Positions 36,694-45,629 of a stretch of 64,000 nucleotides of DNA are shown piece after piece; position 1 is the stretch's first letter; each line of letters opens with the position of its first letter. This DNA is from Alteromonadaceae bacterium M269. Lineage in GTDB: Bacteria; Pseudomonadota; Gammaproteobacteria; Enterobacterales; Alteromonadaceae. Both the position numbers and the translations under genes were made by a program. A model generated the notes under the pieces. It saw nothing but the letters and a program-made list of their open reading frames with translations. It searched no databases and was not told where the DNA came from. The stretch spans positions 885,333 through 949,332 of the forward strand of contig SMNZ01000002.1 of the NCBI GenBank assembly GCA_004353515.1, written 5' to 3'.

Positions 36694-37719
36694 ATGTTTA
36701 AGCGCCGCTTAAGGGTAATTACTGCCGTCGCTTTGGCAATCAGTTCAATCTCAATTTCAGCAATGGCAGACGAAGTGAATGTTTATTCTGCTCGAAAAGA
36801 GGCTTTAATAAAGCCTATCTTAGATCAGTTTAGCGAACAGTCTGGTATCAAGGTTAATTTGATTACAGGTAAGGCCGACGCACTTATCAGTAGAATGAAG
36901 ACTGAAGGAAAGTTCAGCCCAGCAGATGTTTTAGTAACAACTGATGTAGGACGTTTGCACAGAGCAAAAAGCCAAGGTTTATTGCAGCCAATCAGCTCTG
37001 ATGTTTTAGAGGCGAGCATTTCTGCTAATTTGCGTGATGGGAACGGTGAATGGTTTGCGCTAACAAAAAGAGCAAGACCCATTATGTACGTGCCAGAAAG
37101 AGTTAATGCGTCTGAATTATCTTCAGTTGATGAGCTTGCTGATGAAAAGTGGAAAGGACGAGTATGCATTCGCTCATCAAGCAACATCTATAACCAGTCA
37201 ATGGTTGCGAGCTTGATCGAACAACAGGGCTCAAGAAAAACGCAAGCTTGGTTAAATAACTTTGTTAAGAGTTTTGCTAGACCACCAAAAGGTGGTGATC
37301 GCGATCAAATTAAAGCGGCGGTTGCAGGTGTTTGTGACATCGCTATTGCTAACAGCTATTACTTAGCAGGTATGTTAGTGAGTAATGATGAGAGTGAACG
37401 AGAAGTTGCAAAGAAAGTTAAAGTTTTTTGGCCTAGCCAAGACGGACGCGGTGCTCATGTGAATATTTCTGGAGCAGGTGTAGCCAAGCATGCACCTAAT
37501 GCAGATGCTGCCAAAAAGCTAATTGAATTCATGGTGACCAAACAAGCACAAGAGTGGTATGCCAAGCACAATCAAGAGTATCCTGTCATTGATGGTGTCG
37601 ATTGGAGCCCTGAGCTACTTGGCTTTGGAGAGTTCAAGGGTGAAAACGTTAGGCTACAAAGGTTGGGTGAACTTAACGCCGATGCTGTTAAATTGATGGA
37701 TAAAGCAGGCTGGCGATAG
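36694..37719 (+). CDS. ferric iron ABC transporter, periplasmic substrate-binding protein
   Basis: The 341-aa protein has a signal peptide ending in AMA-DEVNVYSARKE and the FbpA/FutA pattern: NVYSARKEALIKPIL at the N-terminus, VLVTTDVGRLHRAKSQGLLQP near residue 90 and ANSYYLAGM near residue 225 with the paired tyrosines that bind iron in this family. It delivers Fe3+ to the permease downstream. ACAGGAG lies 5 nt before the ATG. A hairpin between it and the permease gene probably keeps the binding protein in excess. A Fur-box-like palindrome precedes it. Confidence 0.93.
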   Translation: MFKRRLRVITAVALAISSISISAMADEVNVYSARKEALIKPILDQFSEQSGIKVNLITGKADALISRMKTEGKFSPADVLVTTDVGRLHRAKSQGLLQPISSDVLEASISANLRDGNGEWFALTKRARPIMYVPERVNASELSSVDELADEKWKGRVCIRSSSNIYNQSMVASLIEQQGSRKTQAWLNNFVKSFARPPKGGDRDQIKAAVAGVCDIAIANSYYLAGMLVSNDESEREVAKKVKVFWPSQDGRGAHVNISGAGVAKHAPNADAAKKLIEFMVTKQAQEWYAKHNQEYPVIDGVDWSPELLGFGEFKGENVRLQRLGELNADAVKLMDKAGWR

Positions 37720-37755
37720 ACCTAAGTTTGATAGTATATTATTCGTATTGATAAT

Positions 37756-37781
37756 GGCTCCTCTATGCAGGAGCCTTTTTA
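37756..37781 (+). terminator. intra-operon terminator or attenuator
   Basis: GGCTCCT/AGGAGCC form a 7-bp stem with a 6-nt loop and a T tract. It sits between the binding-protein and permease genes, so partial read-through would explain higher expression of the binding protein. Confidence 0.8.
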
Positions 37782-37828
37782 TTTGTGATGACACAATTCT
37801 TCCCTAGGAGCTTATTCTGAAAAACGGT

Positions 37829-39439
37829 TTGTTGAGTTGGCGTATCAGCGTGCTCGCTTTAACAGGTTGGCTGATGCTTCCTATGCTTGTAGTTTTTTAT
37901 AGCTGGACTAACCCGCAAGTTGAGGCATGGAAGCACTTGACTGAAACCGTGTTATCAGACTATGTCATTCACTCACTGATACTTGCTGCGGGTGTTGGTA
38001 TTGGTGTATCGGCGATAGGTACGGGCTCTGCTTGGTTAATCAGCCAATTTGATTTTTATGGCAGAAAAACATTGCAGTGGCTGCTGGTTTTACCCATGGC
38101 CGTTCCAGCTTATATCATCGCTTACACTTATACTGGTATGTTGGATTTTGCCGGCCCTGTTCAGAGTGCTATTAGGGAATCTTTTGATCTTAGTTATGGT
38201 GACTATTGGTTCCCGGAAGTGAGGTCACTGCCTGGGGCAATAGTGATGATGTCGCTCGTCCTATACCCTTATGTGTATATGCTAGCCTTAAATGCCTTCC
38301 GAGAACAATCTCAGAGTTTGTACGAAAGCAGTAAAACACTTGGTATTTCAGGACGACGTTACTTCTTTCGAGTTGCGTTACCTTTAGCACGGCCAGCGAT
38401 TGTCACGGGTGCATCACTCGCCATGATGGAATCGTTAGCGGACTACGGCACAGTGCAATACTTTGGTGTGAATACTTTTACTACTGGAATATTTAGAACG
38501 TGGTTTGGTATGGGTAACCAGCAAGCGGCTGCTCAATTGGCCTCACTGCTGTGTACTTTTGTATTTGTACTTATCTTGTTAGAGCGTTTTTCTCGACATA
38601 AAAGACGTTATTTCAATACGGGAACGCAGCAACGAGTGGTTCAAAGGCGGGCCATGTCTCCTAAGTTTCAGTGGATTGCCGCAGTACTTTGCTTTCTCCC
38701 ATTCTTATTCGGTTTTGTTGCTCCGTCATTACAACTTCTATATTGGTCAATCAGTCATTGGCAACAGAATTTTGATGACCAGTTTTTAACGCTGGCTTTT
38801 AACAGTTTTATGCTCGCTGCTATTGCTGCTTTGGTTGTGACCTTTATTGCTGTATTTGTGTCCTATGCCAAGCGGCTGGTTGTGAGAAAGGATGTTCAAA
38901 TAGCGACACAATTGGCGAGTATGGGATATGCAATACCTGGAGCGGTTGTTGCTGTTGGTGCCATGTTGCCTTTGATATGGTTCGATACGCAATTTGATAG
39001 TTTTATGCAAAATTTATTCGGTATCAGCACAGGGCTCTTATTGTCTGGAAGCTTGTTTGCATTGGTGTTTGCCTATTCTATAAGGTTTTTGGTGGTAGCC
39101 GTACAAAATACAGATGATGGGCTTTCTCGTATTAAACCTAGTATGGATGCTAGCGCACGAACGATGGGGCTAAGCCCTAAACAAGTCGGAATCAGAATTC
39201 ACTTGCCTCTCCTTAGAGGAAGCTTGCTGTCGGCTTTTATATTAGTGTTTGTCGATGTTTTAAAAGAATTACCAGCAACATTGATTATGCGGCCTTTTAA
39301 TTTTAATACGTTGGCGGTCAGGGCTCATGAACTAGCTTCTGATGAAAGGCTGGTTGATGCTGCACTCCCTGCAATGGCAATTGTTATTGTAGGCTTGCTT
39401 CCTATTTATCTTTTGACGAAAAAAATGGATGAATCCTAG
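37829..39439 (+). CDS. ferric iron ABC transporter permease
   Basis: The 536-aa membrane protein is a duplicated permease with about twelve helices and two EAA-type loops (SSKTLGISGRRYFFRVALPLARPA near residue 170 and SARTMGLSPKQVGIRIHLPL near residue 450), as in FbpB/SfuB. The position between binding protein and ATPase confirms the role. The coordinates given start at a TTG, the first standard start, but TAGGAG at 37805-37810 is positioned for a CTG at 37817 or an ATT at 37814, which would add KNG to the N-terminus. The true start is uncertain by four codons. Confidence 0.92.
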   Translation: MLSWRISVLALTGWLMLPMLVVFYSWTNPQVEAWKHLTETVLSDYVIHSLILAAGVGIGVSAIGTGSAWLISQFDFYGRKTLQWLLVLPMAVPAYIIAYTYTGMLDFAGPVQSAIRESFDLSYGDYWFPEVRSLPGAIVMMSLVLYPYVYMLALNAFREQSQSLYESSKTLGISGRRYFFRVALPLARPAIVTGASLAMMESLADYGTVQYFGVNTFTTGIFRTWFGMGNQQAAAQLASLLCTFVFVLILLERFSRHKRRYFNTGTQQRVVQRRAMSPKFQWIAAVLCFLPFLFGFVAPSLQLLYWSISHWQQNFDDQFLTLAFNSFMLAAIAALVVTFIAVFVSYAKRLVVRKDVQIATQLASMGYAIPGAVVAVGAMLPLIWFDTQFDSFMQNLFGISTGLLLSGSLFALVFAYSIRFLVVAVQNTDDGLSRIKPSMDASARTMGLSPKQVGIRIHLPLLRGSLLSAFILVFVDVLKELPATLIMRPFNFNTLAVRAHELASDERLVDAALPAMAIVIVGLLPIYLLTKKMDES

Positions 39440-40470
39440 TGATTGAGATTGAAAAGCTGTCTATTGCGTATGACAAAAACGTTGCTGTCAAGGAAGCTTC
39501 TTTTACATTAGCTAAAGGGGAGGTTGCCTGTTTGCTGGGTCCCTCAGGCTGTGGAAAAAGCTCTATTTTGCGTGCGATAGCGGGCTTAGAAAGCATTGAG
39601 TCAGGAAAGGTTATTCTGCGAGACGACGTTGTCAGCTCAACCACTTCTATACTTCCGACAGAGAAACGACGTATAGCTATGATGTTTCAGGACTTTGCGT
39701 TATTCCCGCATCTTAACGTTGAACAAAATATTAAGTTTGGTTTATTCAAACAATCCAAAGATGTTCAGCAAAAGCGTAGCGAAGAACTACTGCAACTCGT
39801 TGGGTTAGAGGGATTAGGAAGTCGCCAAATACATGAGCTGTCGGGAGGACAACAACAACGTGTTGCATTGGCTCGAGCACTCGCGGCGGATGTTGATATT
39901 CTGCTTCTAGACGAGCCATTTTCTAGCTTAGATACTAGCCTACGCGAAGAGCTGGCTGCTGATATCCGTCGTATCGTTAAACAACAACAAATTACTGCTA
40001 TCCTCGTCACTCATGACCAACATGAGGCATTTGCATTTGCTGATGTTATTGGTGTTATTCGTCAAGGTGAAATTCAGCAGTGGGGAACTGCTTTTGAGCT
40101 CTACCACACGCCCGTTAATCTCTGGGTTGCTAACTTCGTTGGTGAAGGCGCACTGATCAAAGGCCTAGCTGATGAAAGAGGCATTGTTGAAACGGCTTTA
40201 GGCTGTTTTCCTTCTAATTTGGAAAACAGCTCTGCTAGCGAGGTCAATGTGCTCATTCGTCCTGACGATATTGTTCATGATGACTCTAGTCGGTTAACTG
40301 CTAAAGTTGTTGAACAAGCATTTCGTGGTTCGCATATTATGTTTACATTGGAATTAGACTCTGAGCAACGTGATACTGTGCTGTGTCTAGCACCAAGCCA
40401 TCATAATCATGAGGTTGGTGAGTACATAGGGATAAGGCTTGACGTGCAGCACGTTGTCGCTTTTGCTTAA
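39439..40470 (+). CDS. ferric iron ABC transporter ATP-binding protein
   Basis: The 343-aa ATPase has Walker A GPSGCGKSS near residue 34, the ABC signature LSGGQQQRVALARAL near residue 134, Walker B ILLLDEPFSSLD and the switch histidine in LVTHDQHEA. A C-terminal TOBE-like domain follows from residue 240, as in FbpC. It begins with GTG overlapping the permease stop (TAGTG), so translation is coupled. Confidence 0.94.
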   Translation: MIEIEKLSIAYDKNVAVKEASFTLAKGEVACLLGPSGCGKSSILRAIAGLESIESGKVILRDDVVSSTTSILPTEKRRIAMMFQDFALFPHLNVEQNIKFGLFKQSKDVQQKRSEELLQLVGLEGLGSRQIHELSGGQQQRVALARALAADVDILLLDEPFSSLDTSLREELAADIRRIVKQQQITAILVTHDQHEAFAFADVIGVIRQGEIQQWGTAFELYHTPVNLWVANFVGEGALIKGLADERGIVETALGCFPSNLENSSASEVNVLIRPDDIVHDDSSRLTAKVVEQAFRGSHIMFTLELDSEQRDTVLCLAPSHHNHEVGEYIGIRLDVQHVVAFA

Positions 40471-40789
40471 TACTTAATTTACTACCTAACAGTGCTACCA
40501 CAATCAGTTCGTGTGAAAAATTAAGAGTATAGTTGACATGTAAACTATATTGTTTAAGCATACGAAATATTGATTTGATCCTAGTCCATTTGGGATTCAC
40601 ATGTGTTTAGCTTGTTCGCAGGTTTAGTGTTGCTAAATCAAAAACGAATAACACAGCATAAACACGTTGGAAACCCATTTGACGGACGTTTGTTAGCGTT
40701 TGTGCCTGCTTTACTGTGCCTTTACTGAAGGCCCTGGCAGACACTGAACCAGTCAGAATTCATTGTAAAAAGGTACTGTTAAACTATTT
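40471..40789. other. intergenic region upstream of the DUF4442 gene
   Basis: The gap carries a -35-like TTGACA at 40533-40538 facing right, with an AT-rich stretch 17 nt downstream, so it probably holds a promoter. I see no terminator with a T tract for the iron operon and no further open frame or RNA gene. Confidence 0.4.
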
Positions 40790-41329
40790 ATGACTATCTA
40801 CCAAACCATCGCTAATTTTGGACCCAAGCTTATTGGGAAGTCGAAGATGCTCAAATTCGGCTTTAACTTTTCTCCTATGTACAAGCGCAGTACCGGAAAG
40901 ATACTGGAAGTTTCTGAAGATATATGCAGAGTGCGAATGACGATACCCATCAGTTACAAGAACAGGAATTATGTTGGTTCAATCTTTGGTGGCAGCATGT
41001 TTTCTGCCGTTGATCCTATACCTATGGTTCAGCTGATTAATATTTTGGAAAATGAATTTGTCGTCTGGGATAAGTCTGCCGAGATCTTCTTTAAGGCGCC
41101 AGCGAAAGAGGACCTCTATGCGACCTTTGAATATTCGCCTGATGAGCTTGAAGAGATAAAGCAGTATGTTACTCAACACGATGAGATGGAAATTATTAAG
41201 ACGACGAATCTCACCAATAGGGAAGGTGACAGGATTTACTGTGTTGTGAAAAAGAAAATCTATATTTCAACCAAAGCGCATTACAAGAAAAAGCTACTTG
41301 CTCGGCAAAATAAAAAACCTCCTCAGTAA
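40790..41329 (+). CDS. DUF4442 hot-dog fold protein
   Basis: The 179-aa protein contains RNRNYVGSIFGGSMFSAVDP-like core (NYVGSIFGGSMFSAVDPIPM) and a helix-sheet pattern typical of DUF4442, a hot-dog family related to PaaI-type thioesterases. An acyl-CoA thioesterase role is a family inference; the substrate is unknown. There is no signal peptide. A stem-loop with an 8-bp stem at 41355-41375 lies 25 nt after the stop and may mark its transcript end. Confidence 0.82.
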   Translation: MTIYQTIANFGPKLIGKSKMLKFGFNFSPMYKRSTGKILEVSEDICRVRMTIPISYKNRNYVGSIFGGSMFSAVDPIPMVQLINILENEFVVWDKSAEIFFKAPAKEDLYATFEYSPDELEEIKQYVTQHDEMEIIKTTNLTNREGDRIYCVVKKKIYISTKAHYKKKLLARQNKKPPQ

Positions 41330-41682
41330 TACTTTTTTCACTCCTCCTTGAACACCAAAGCCCAAGCGGCTTTGGAAGCTGATGTCTGTCCTAAGTTCCA
41401 TGCTAAGTGTCTGTTAAATATAGAAATTCTATATTGCTGTCTAATGGTGTCGTTTATTTGCGACATGTTGAGGCCTGAGTATTCGAGCTGCAAACTATAA
41501 GTGTTTGATTTTTAATGACTAATTCATGTTGGCATCGAACTTGATATTACCTATTTGAGCATCGTGCTCCTGAAGTAAGAACATAACAATATGCTGAATT
41601 ACTGGGGAATAAGTAAAGAGCAAGGCTTCAGGTATTTTTCGGGATTAATGCCCAATCAATAGTTAAAAAATTGGAGAAAGAC
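41330..41682. other. intergenic region with a GC-rich stem-loop
   Basis: CCAAAGCC (41355-41362) and GGCTTTGG (41368-41375) are perfect complements with a 5-nt loop but no T tract. The rest is AT-rich and should hold the promoter of the EF-hand gene; I see no further gene. Confidence 0.45.
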
Positions 41683-41940
41683 ATGTTGAGACTAACATTT
41701 TTAATGACATCAGTTTTATTGGTAGCTACAACTTTTGCAGGTGAAGAGCGTTTAACACCGCTTGATAAAGATAAAGATGGAAACATCAGCATTCAGGAAG
41801 CAACCGTACATCCCGATTTGCTTGCTTCGTTCGGCAGTATTGATGTAGACGGGAATGGCCAAATCAGTCGTAGTGAACTGATGAATAGCGAATTCAAAAA
41901 CAAACTACCAACGTTGACGCCACAAAAGAAACATTCGTAG
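41683..41940 (+). CDS. exported EF-hand protein
   Basis: The 85-aa protein has a signal peptide (MLRLTFLMTSVLLVATTFA) and two EF-hand type calcium loops, DKDKDGNISIQE near residue 29 and DVDGNGQISRSE near residue 53, each with Asp/Asn/Gly at the canonical ligand positions. It is probably a small periplasmic calcium-binding protein. I chose the ATG at 41683, preceded by GGAGAAAG; an in-frame TTG overlaps that ribosome site. A terminator follows. Confidence 0.85.
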   Translation: MLRLTFLMTSVLLVATTFAGEERLTPLDKDKDGNISIQEATVHPDLLASFGSIDVDGNGQISRSELMNSEFKNKLPTLTPQKKHS

Positions 41941-42035
41941 TTTGTGATTGAATGAATACATAACCTCATATGACCGTATTTATTTGGATGTGTATTGATA
42001 AAACCACATAACTGATATACCCCTTTTTATCAGTC

Positions 42036-42060
42036 AAGACCAGCGTTGCTGGTCTTTTAT
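42036..42060 (+). terminator. terminator after the EF-hand gene
   Basis: AAGACCAGC/GCTGGTCTT form a 9-bp stem with a 3-nt loop and a T tract. A second, weaker hairpin (ACTGATA/TATCAGT) lies directly upstream at 42011-42034. Confidence 0.88.
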
Positions 42061-42102
42061 TTATTAAGTGATCGTAGGATAATGGAGTAGTCATTCCCAA
42101 TT

Positions 42103-43521
42103 ATGATCAGAGAGATTTTATTGCGCCCAGGCTCTATCAGGCAGTTGATATTTTTCAGCTTTGTCGTGGCAATGATCCCTCTAGCTCTATTGCTATGGTC
42201 TAGCCAAAACACACTTTCTAAAGTCGGTGAGATTGCTGTAACAGAAGCGCAGATGGCTGTCGCGCAAGTAAGATCTGTTGAGCAAATTCGAGCGATGTCC
42301 ATCGATAATGAGCGCCTTATCAGGCAATATCGGATACTTAAAAAAAGCGAACAACAACAACTTGCCGACAACTACATGGCACTTTTTGCAGAAAAGCTGG
42401 TTGAGCTTTGTGAGAGAGATTCTCTTAACAGTGCCTGTGATGAGCTCAAGCTAGCAGTTGATCAACTCTATAACGTTTATATTGATGCTCCCGAGCATGA
42501 ACTAGATAAGCATCTACAAGCAATTAATGCAGCGTTGAATAAACTATCGACAAATTCCGACGAATTGATAGATCAACGTATTATCCAACAACAAGCTTAT
42601 GTTAAGTCGATGCAAGACCGCCAGGTTTGGCTGGTGAGTATTATGGTTATTCTGACCTTAATCGTTATCTTCTTTAACACACGGTTGTTGGCTAAACCCA
42701 TAGAACGGTTGGATAACTTAATTAGAGCTATCGCAAATCAAGAAAAGCAGTTACCGATTCAATCAAGCCTGAATCCAAAAGAATTCCAGAGTTTAGATAA
42801 CAAACTACGTTGGTTAGCTGATCGGTTAAACCAACTCGAAGATTTGAGGCACTCAATGCTTAGGCATGCCTCTCATGAACTCAAAACACCGCTGGCGAGC
42901 ATAAAAGAAGGTTGCTCTTTATTAACAGATGAAGTGGTGGGGGATTTAACAGATAAGCAGCGTGAAGTACTTGAACTTCTTAATACAAGTGTTGTTAGAC
43001 TTAACCAGTTGATTACTGAATTGTTAGATTACAATCGTCTGTTAGAACAGGCGAAACCGGAAATAAAAACCATAGTAGCAGAGCCTATTCTGAATGAAGT
43101 TGTTAGTGAGAATGCGCTGCTATTGGAACAAAACAAACAATCCATAGAGTTACGTTTGGAAGCTGATAAAATCAGCGTAGATCCGATGCTTTTTAGACGT
43201 ATTCTAGACAACTTGTTGTCGAATGCCGTGGCGCATAGTGAGACGGATTCGGTGATTACGATTAAACTTTATAGGCAACATAATCAATTACATCTAGATG
43301 TCGCAAATAAAGGTCAACAGATCGATCCGGCTCATCACGAAAAGCTTTTTGAGCCTTTCTATAGAATTAATCACATTAGAAATGACAAAGTGTCGGGATC
43401 TGGACTGGGGCTTTCTATCGTGGCTGATTGTGCGCGCTTAATGCATGGAAACGCTAGAGTTGTATCTGATTCAGAAATGGATGTTTGTATTCGTGTCTCT
43501 TTACCCTTGGAGTCTATTTAA
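42103..43521 (+). CDS. glrK: sensor histidine kinase GlrK
   Basis: The 472-aa kinase has a membrane helix at residues 17-33, a periplasmic domain, a second helix near residues 180-197, a HAMP-like linker, the phosphoacceptor in RHASHELKTPLASIKEG near residue 258 and an HATPase domain with N box DNLLSNAVAH and G box GSGLGLSIVADCARL. Together with the lipoprotein and sigma-54 regulator genes downstream this is the glrK-qseG-glrR (yfhK-yfhG-yfhA) arrangement of Enterobacteria, which controls envelope-related targets. Its stop overlaps the next start by 1 nt. Confidence 0.9.
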   Translation: MIREILLRPGSIRQLIFFSFVVAMIPLALLLWSSQNTLSKVGEIAVTEAQMAVAQVRSVEQIRAMSIDNERLIRQYRILKKSEQQQLADNYMALFAEKLVELCERDSLNSACDELKLAVDQLYNVYIDAPEHELDKHLQAINAALNKLSTNSDELIDQRIIQQQAYVKSMQDRQVWLVSIMVILTLIVIFFNTRLLAKPIERLDNLIRAIANQEKQLPIQSSLNPKEFQSLDNKLRWLADRLNQLEDLRHSMLRHASHELKTPLASIKEGCSLLTDEVVGDLTDKQREVLELLNTSVVRLNQLITELLDYNRLLEQAKPEIKTIVAEPILNEVVSENALLLEQNKQSIELRLEADKISVDPMLFRRILDNLLSNAVAHSETDSVITIKLYRQHNQLHLDVANKGQQIDPAHHEKLFEPFYRINHIRNDKVSGSGLGLSIVADCARLMHGNARVVSDSEMDVCIRVSLPLESI

Positions 43522-44075
43522 TGAGAGTTGTTACTGTGCTTGTACTGATCTTGTTTCTGCAAGCATGTGAACTATTGAACATTCCTAAGCCTGATGAGGT
43601 CAAACAAAACACGAGCTGTGTTGTTGATTTGACCAGTGAGGAATTACAAGGAATGTGTGATGTCGATGAATGGTTGAATTTTGTTATAACCCACCAAACG
43701 ATGAATTGGTCCGAGCGAAAAGCGTTGATCAAAACGCTGGGTAAGTCGGACGTCGATATGCTGAAAAAAATCTTGCTCAGCCAAGCTGTAGATACGCCTT
43801 ATCAGGATAGGTTACGTGCACAGCTTTGGTCAGAGGACTTAATGCCTAAATTTGAAGAGCCATTGCAGTCTTTTGTCAAACTCCTGATTTATCAACCTAA
43901 TCAGCAGGTGCTGGAGCTTGAATCAGCCATAGTGACATTAAACAAAATTAACCTGAAACATGCGGAAGAGATTGATGCCATGCAGGCATTAATTAAACAA
44001 CATCAAGATCAGCTTGATCAATTATTGAAATTAGAGACGAACCTTGTCGAGAAAGTAAGGGAACCCGATAGATGA
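43521..44075 (+). CDS. QseG-like lipoprotein
   Basis: The 184-aa product begins with a lipoprotein signal peptide with lipobox LQAC (Cys16). The rest is helical, with a C-terminal coiled-coil-like stretch (LKHAEEIDAMQALIKQHQDQ). Sequence similarity to QseG cannot be judged by eye, but the place between the kinase and response-regulator genes is that of QseG, an outer-membrane lipoprotein that interacts with the kinase. The stop overlaps the regulator start as ATGA. Confidence 0.75.
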   Translation: MRVVTVLVLILFLQACELLNIPKPDEVKQNTSCVVDLTSEELQGMCDVDEWLNFVITHQTMNWSERKALIKTLGKSDVDMLKKILLSQAVDTPYQDRLRAQLWSEDLMPKFEEPLQSFVKLLIYQPNQQVLELESAIVTLNKINLKHAEEIDAMQALIKQHQDQLDQLLKLETNLVEKVREPDR

Positions 44076-45430
44076 AACAACAAGATACCCACGGTGTAAA
44101 AGTTTTACTTGTTGATGACGATGCGAGTTTATTGCGTTTATTAGCTCTGCGCTTAGAGGGTGAGGGTTACGCTGTCACGACATGTGAATCCGCGAAGGAT
44201 GCTCTTAAGCTTTTCAATAGTCAAAGTTTTGATCTGGTATTAAGTGATTTGCGCATGCCAGGTTTGGATGGCTTAGCATTTTTCGATGAAGTCATGGTTA
44301 TCGACCAAACGGTTCCCGTTATTTTGATGACTGCGCATGGAACCATCGAAGATGCAGTTGAAGCCACGCAAAGAGGGGTTGCAGGTTTTATTACTAAACC
44401 TATCGATCACGACGAGCTGAGAGCAATCCTCAATAAACACTCCAGCATTGGCCGGGCTAAATTAACCGATGAGTGGCGTGAAGCCTTAATCACGCAATCA
44501 CATCAAATGGAACAGTTGCTCGAACAAGCCTACCGTGTGGCACAGCGTCACGTAAGCGTGCTTATTAGCGGTGAAAGCGGTACCGGGAAGGAGCTTCTAG
44601 CTAAAGCTATACATAAAGCCAGTGATAGAAAGGATAGTCCGTTTGTGGCTATTAATTGCGGCGCGTTGCCTGAAAACCTGTTGGAATCCGAACTCTTTGG
44701 ACATGCGAAAGGTGCTTTTACCGGTGCTATCAGCGAACACATGGGCTTGTTTAGAGAGGCTGATGGAGGAACGTTATTCCTTGATGAAATTGGTGATATG
44801 CCTATTTCTCTTCAAGTTAAACTCTTACGTGTTTTGCAAGAGCAGCAAGTGCGCCCGGTGGGTAGTAATAAGCAGATCAATATTAATGTACGTATTATCT
44901 CGGCAACGCACAAAGATTTGCGTGAGGAGATGCAAGAAGGAAACTTTAGAGAAGATTTATTCTATCGCTTGAATGTGGTGAACTTGAGTCTTCCGAGTTT
45001 GCATGAAAGGGCAGAAGATATCCCTTTAATTGCTCGTCATTTATTGAAGCAGAGCGCCGAGAAGCATCAACTGAACATCACACGCTTCTCCGATGATGCC
45101 ATGCAAAAACTGGTCACTGCAAAATGGCCCGGTAATGTGAGGCAGTTAGTGAATGTCATTGAACAGTGCGTAGCTCTGACACAAACCCCAATCGTATCTG
45201 AACATTTAGTTAAACAAGCATTATTTGAAACAGAGCATGCGTGGCCAACCTTAGCTGAAGCTAAGGATGCTTTTGAGCAACGATATCTCGTTAAACTGCT
45301 TAAGATGACGGAAGGCAATGTCACTCGAGCCGCTGAATTAGCGGCAAGAAATCGTACGGATATGCATAAACTCTTGAAAAAGCACAATCTTACAGCGATT
45401 GATTTTCGCCCGCAGCAGGCTAATCGATAA
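44072..45430 (+). CDS. glrR: sigma-54-dependent response regulator GlrR
   Basis: The 452-aa protein has an N-terminal receiver (VLLVDDDASLL, phosphorylation aspartate in LVLSDLRMPG near residue 59), a sigma-54 activator AAA+ domain with Walker A GESGTGKE near residue 167 and GAFTGA near residue 214, and a C-terminal Fis-type helix-turn-helix (NVTRAAELAARNRTDMHKLL). It activates sigma-54 promoters when phosphorylated by the kinase two genes upstream. The start overlaps the lipoprotein stop. Confidence 0.93.
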   Translation: MKQQDTHGVKVLLVDDDASLLRLLALRLEGEGYAVTTCESAKDALKLFNSQSFDLVLSDLRMPGLDGLAFFDEVMVIDQTVPVILMTAHGTIEDAVEATQRGVAGFITKPIDHDELRAILNKHSSIGRAKLTDEWREALITQSHQMEQLLEQAYRVAQRHVSVLISGESGTGKELLAKAIHKASDRKDSPFVAINCGALPENLLESELFGHAKGAFTGAISEHMGLFREADGGTLFLDEIGDMPISLQVKLLRVLQEQQVRPVGSNKQININVRIISATHKDLREEMQEGNFREDLFYRLNVVNLSLPSLHERAEDIPLIARHLLKQSAEKHQLNITRFSDDAMQKLVTAKWPGNVRQLVNVIEQCVALTQTPIVSEHLVKQALFETEHAWPTLAEAKDAFEQRYLVKLLKMTEGNVTRAAELAARNRTDMHKLLKKHNLTAIDFRPQQANR

Positions 45431-45546
45431 CGCTTCAGAATTAATTTTTACGTCCGGCGGGATAGGCAGATTGATAACTCCATGGAAGGAAATTTACTTA
45501 TCGTTTCAGCCCTATTGAGTGCTGTCATTTTTATCTCGTTTAACTG

Positions 45547-45552
45547 TATAAT
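45547..45552 (+). promoter_or_regulatory. -10 element upstream of aspS
   Basis: A perfect TATAAT preceded by CTG lies 78 nt before the aspS start. No good -35 is found at standard spacing. Confidence 0.45.
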
Positions 45553-45629
45553 ATGCCCCCTTATTTATTCCCTTAATATCGTTCTGAATAAAATCACAAC
45601 GAATTACTAACGTGCCCAAGGTAGGTTTC

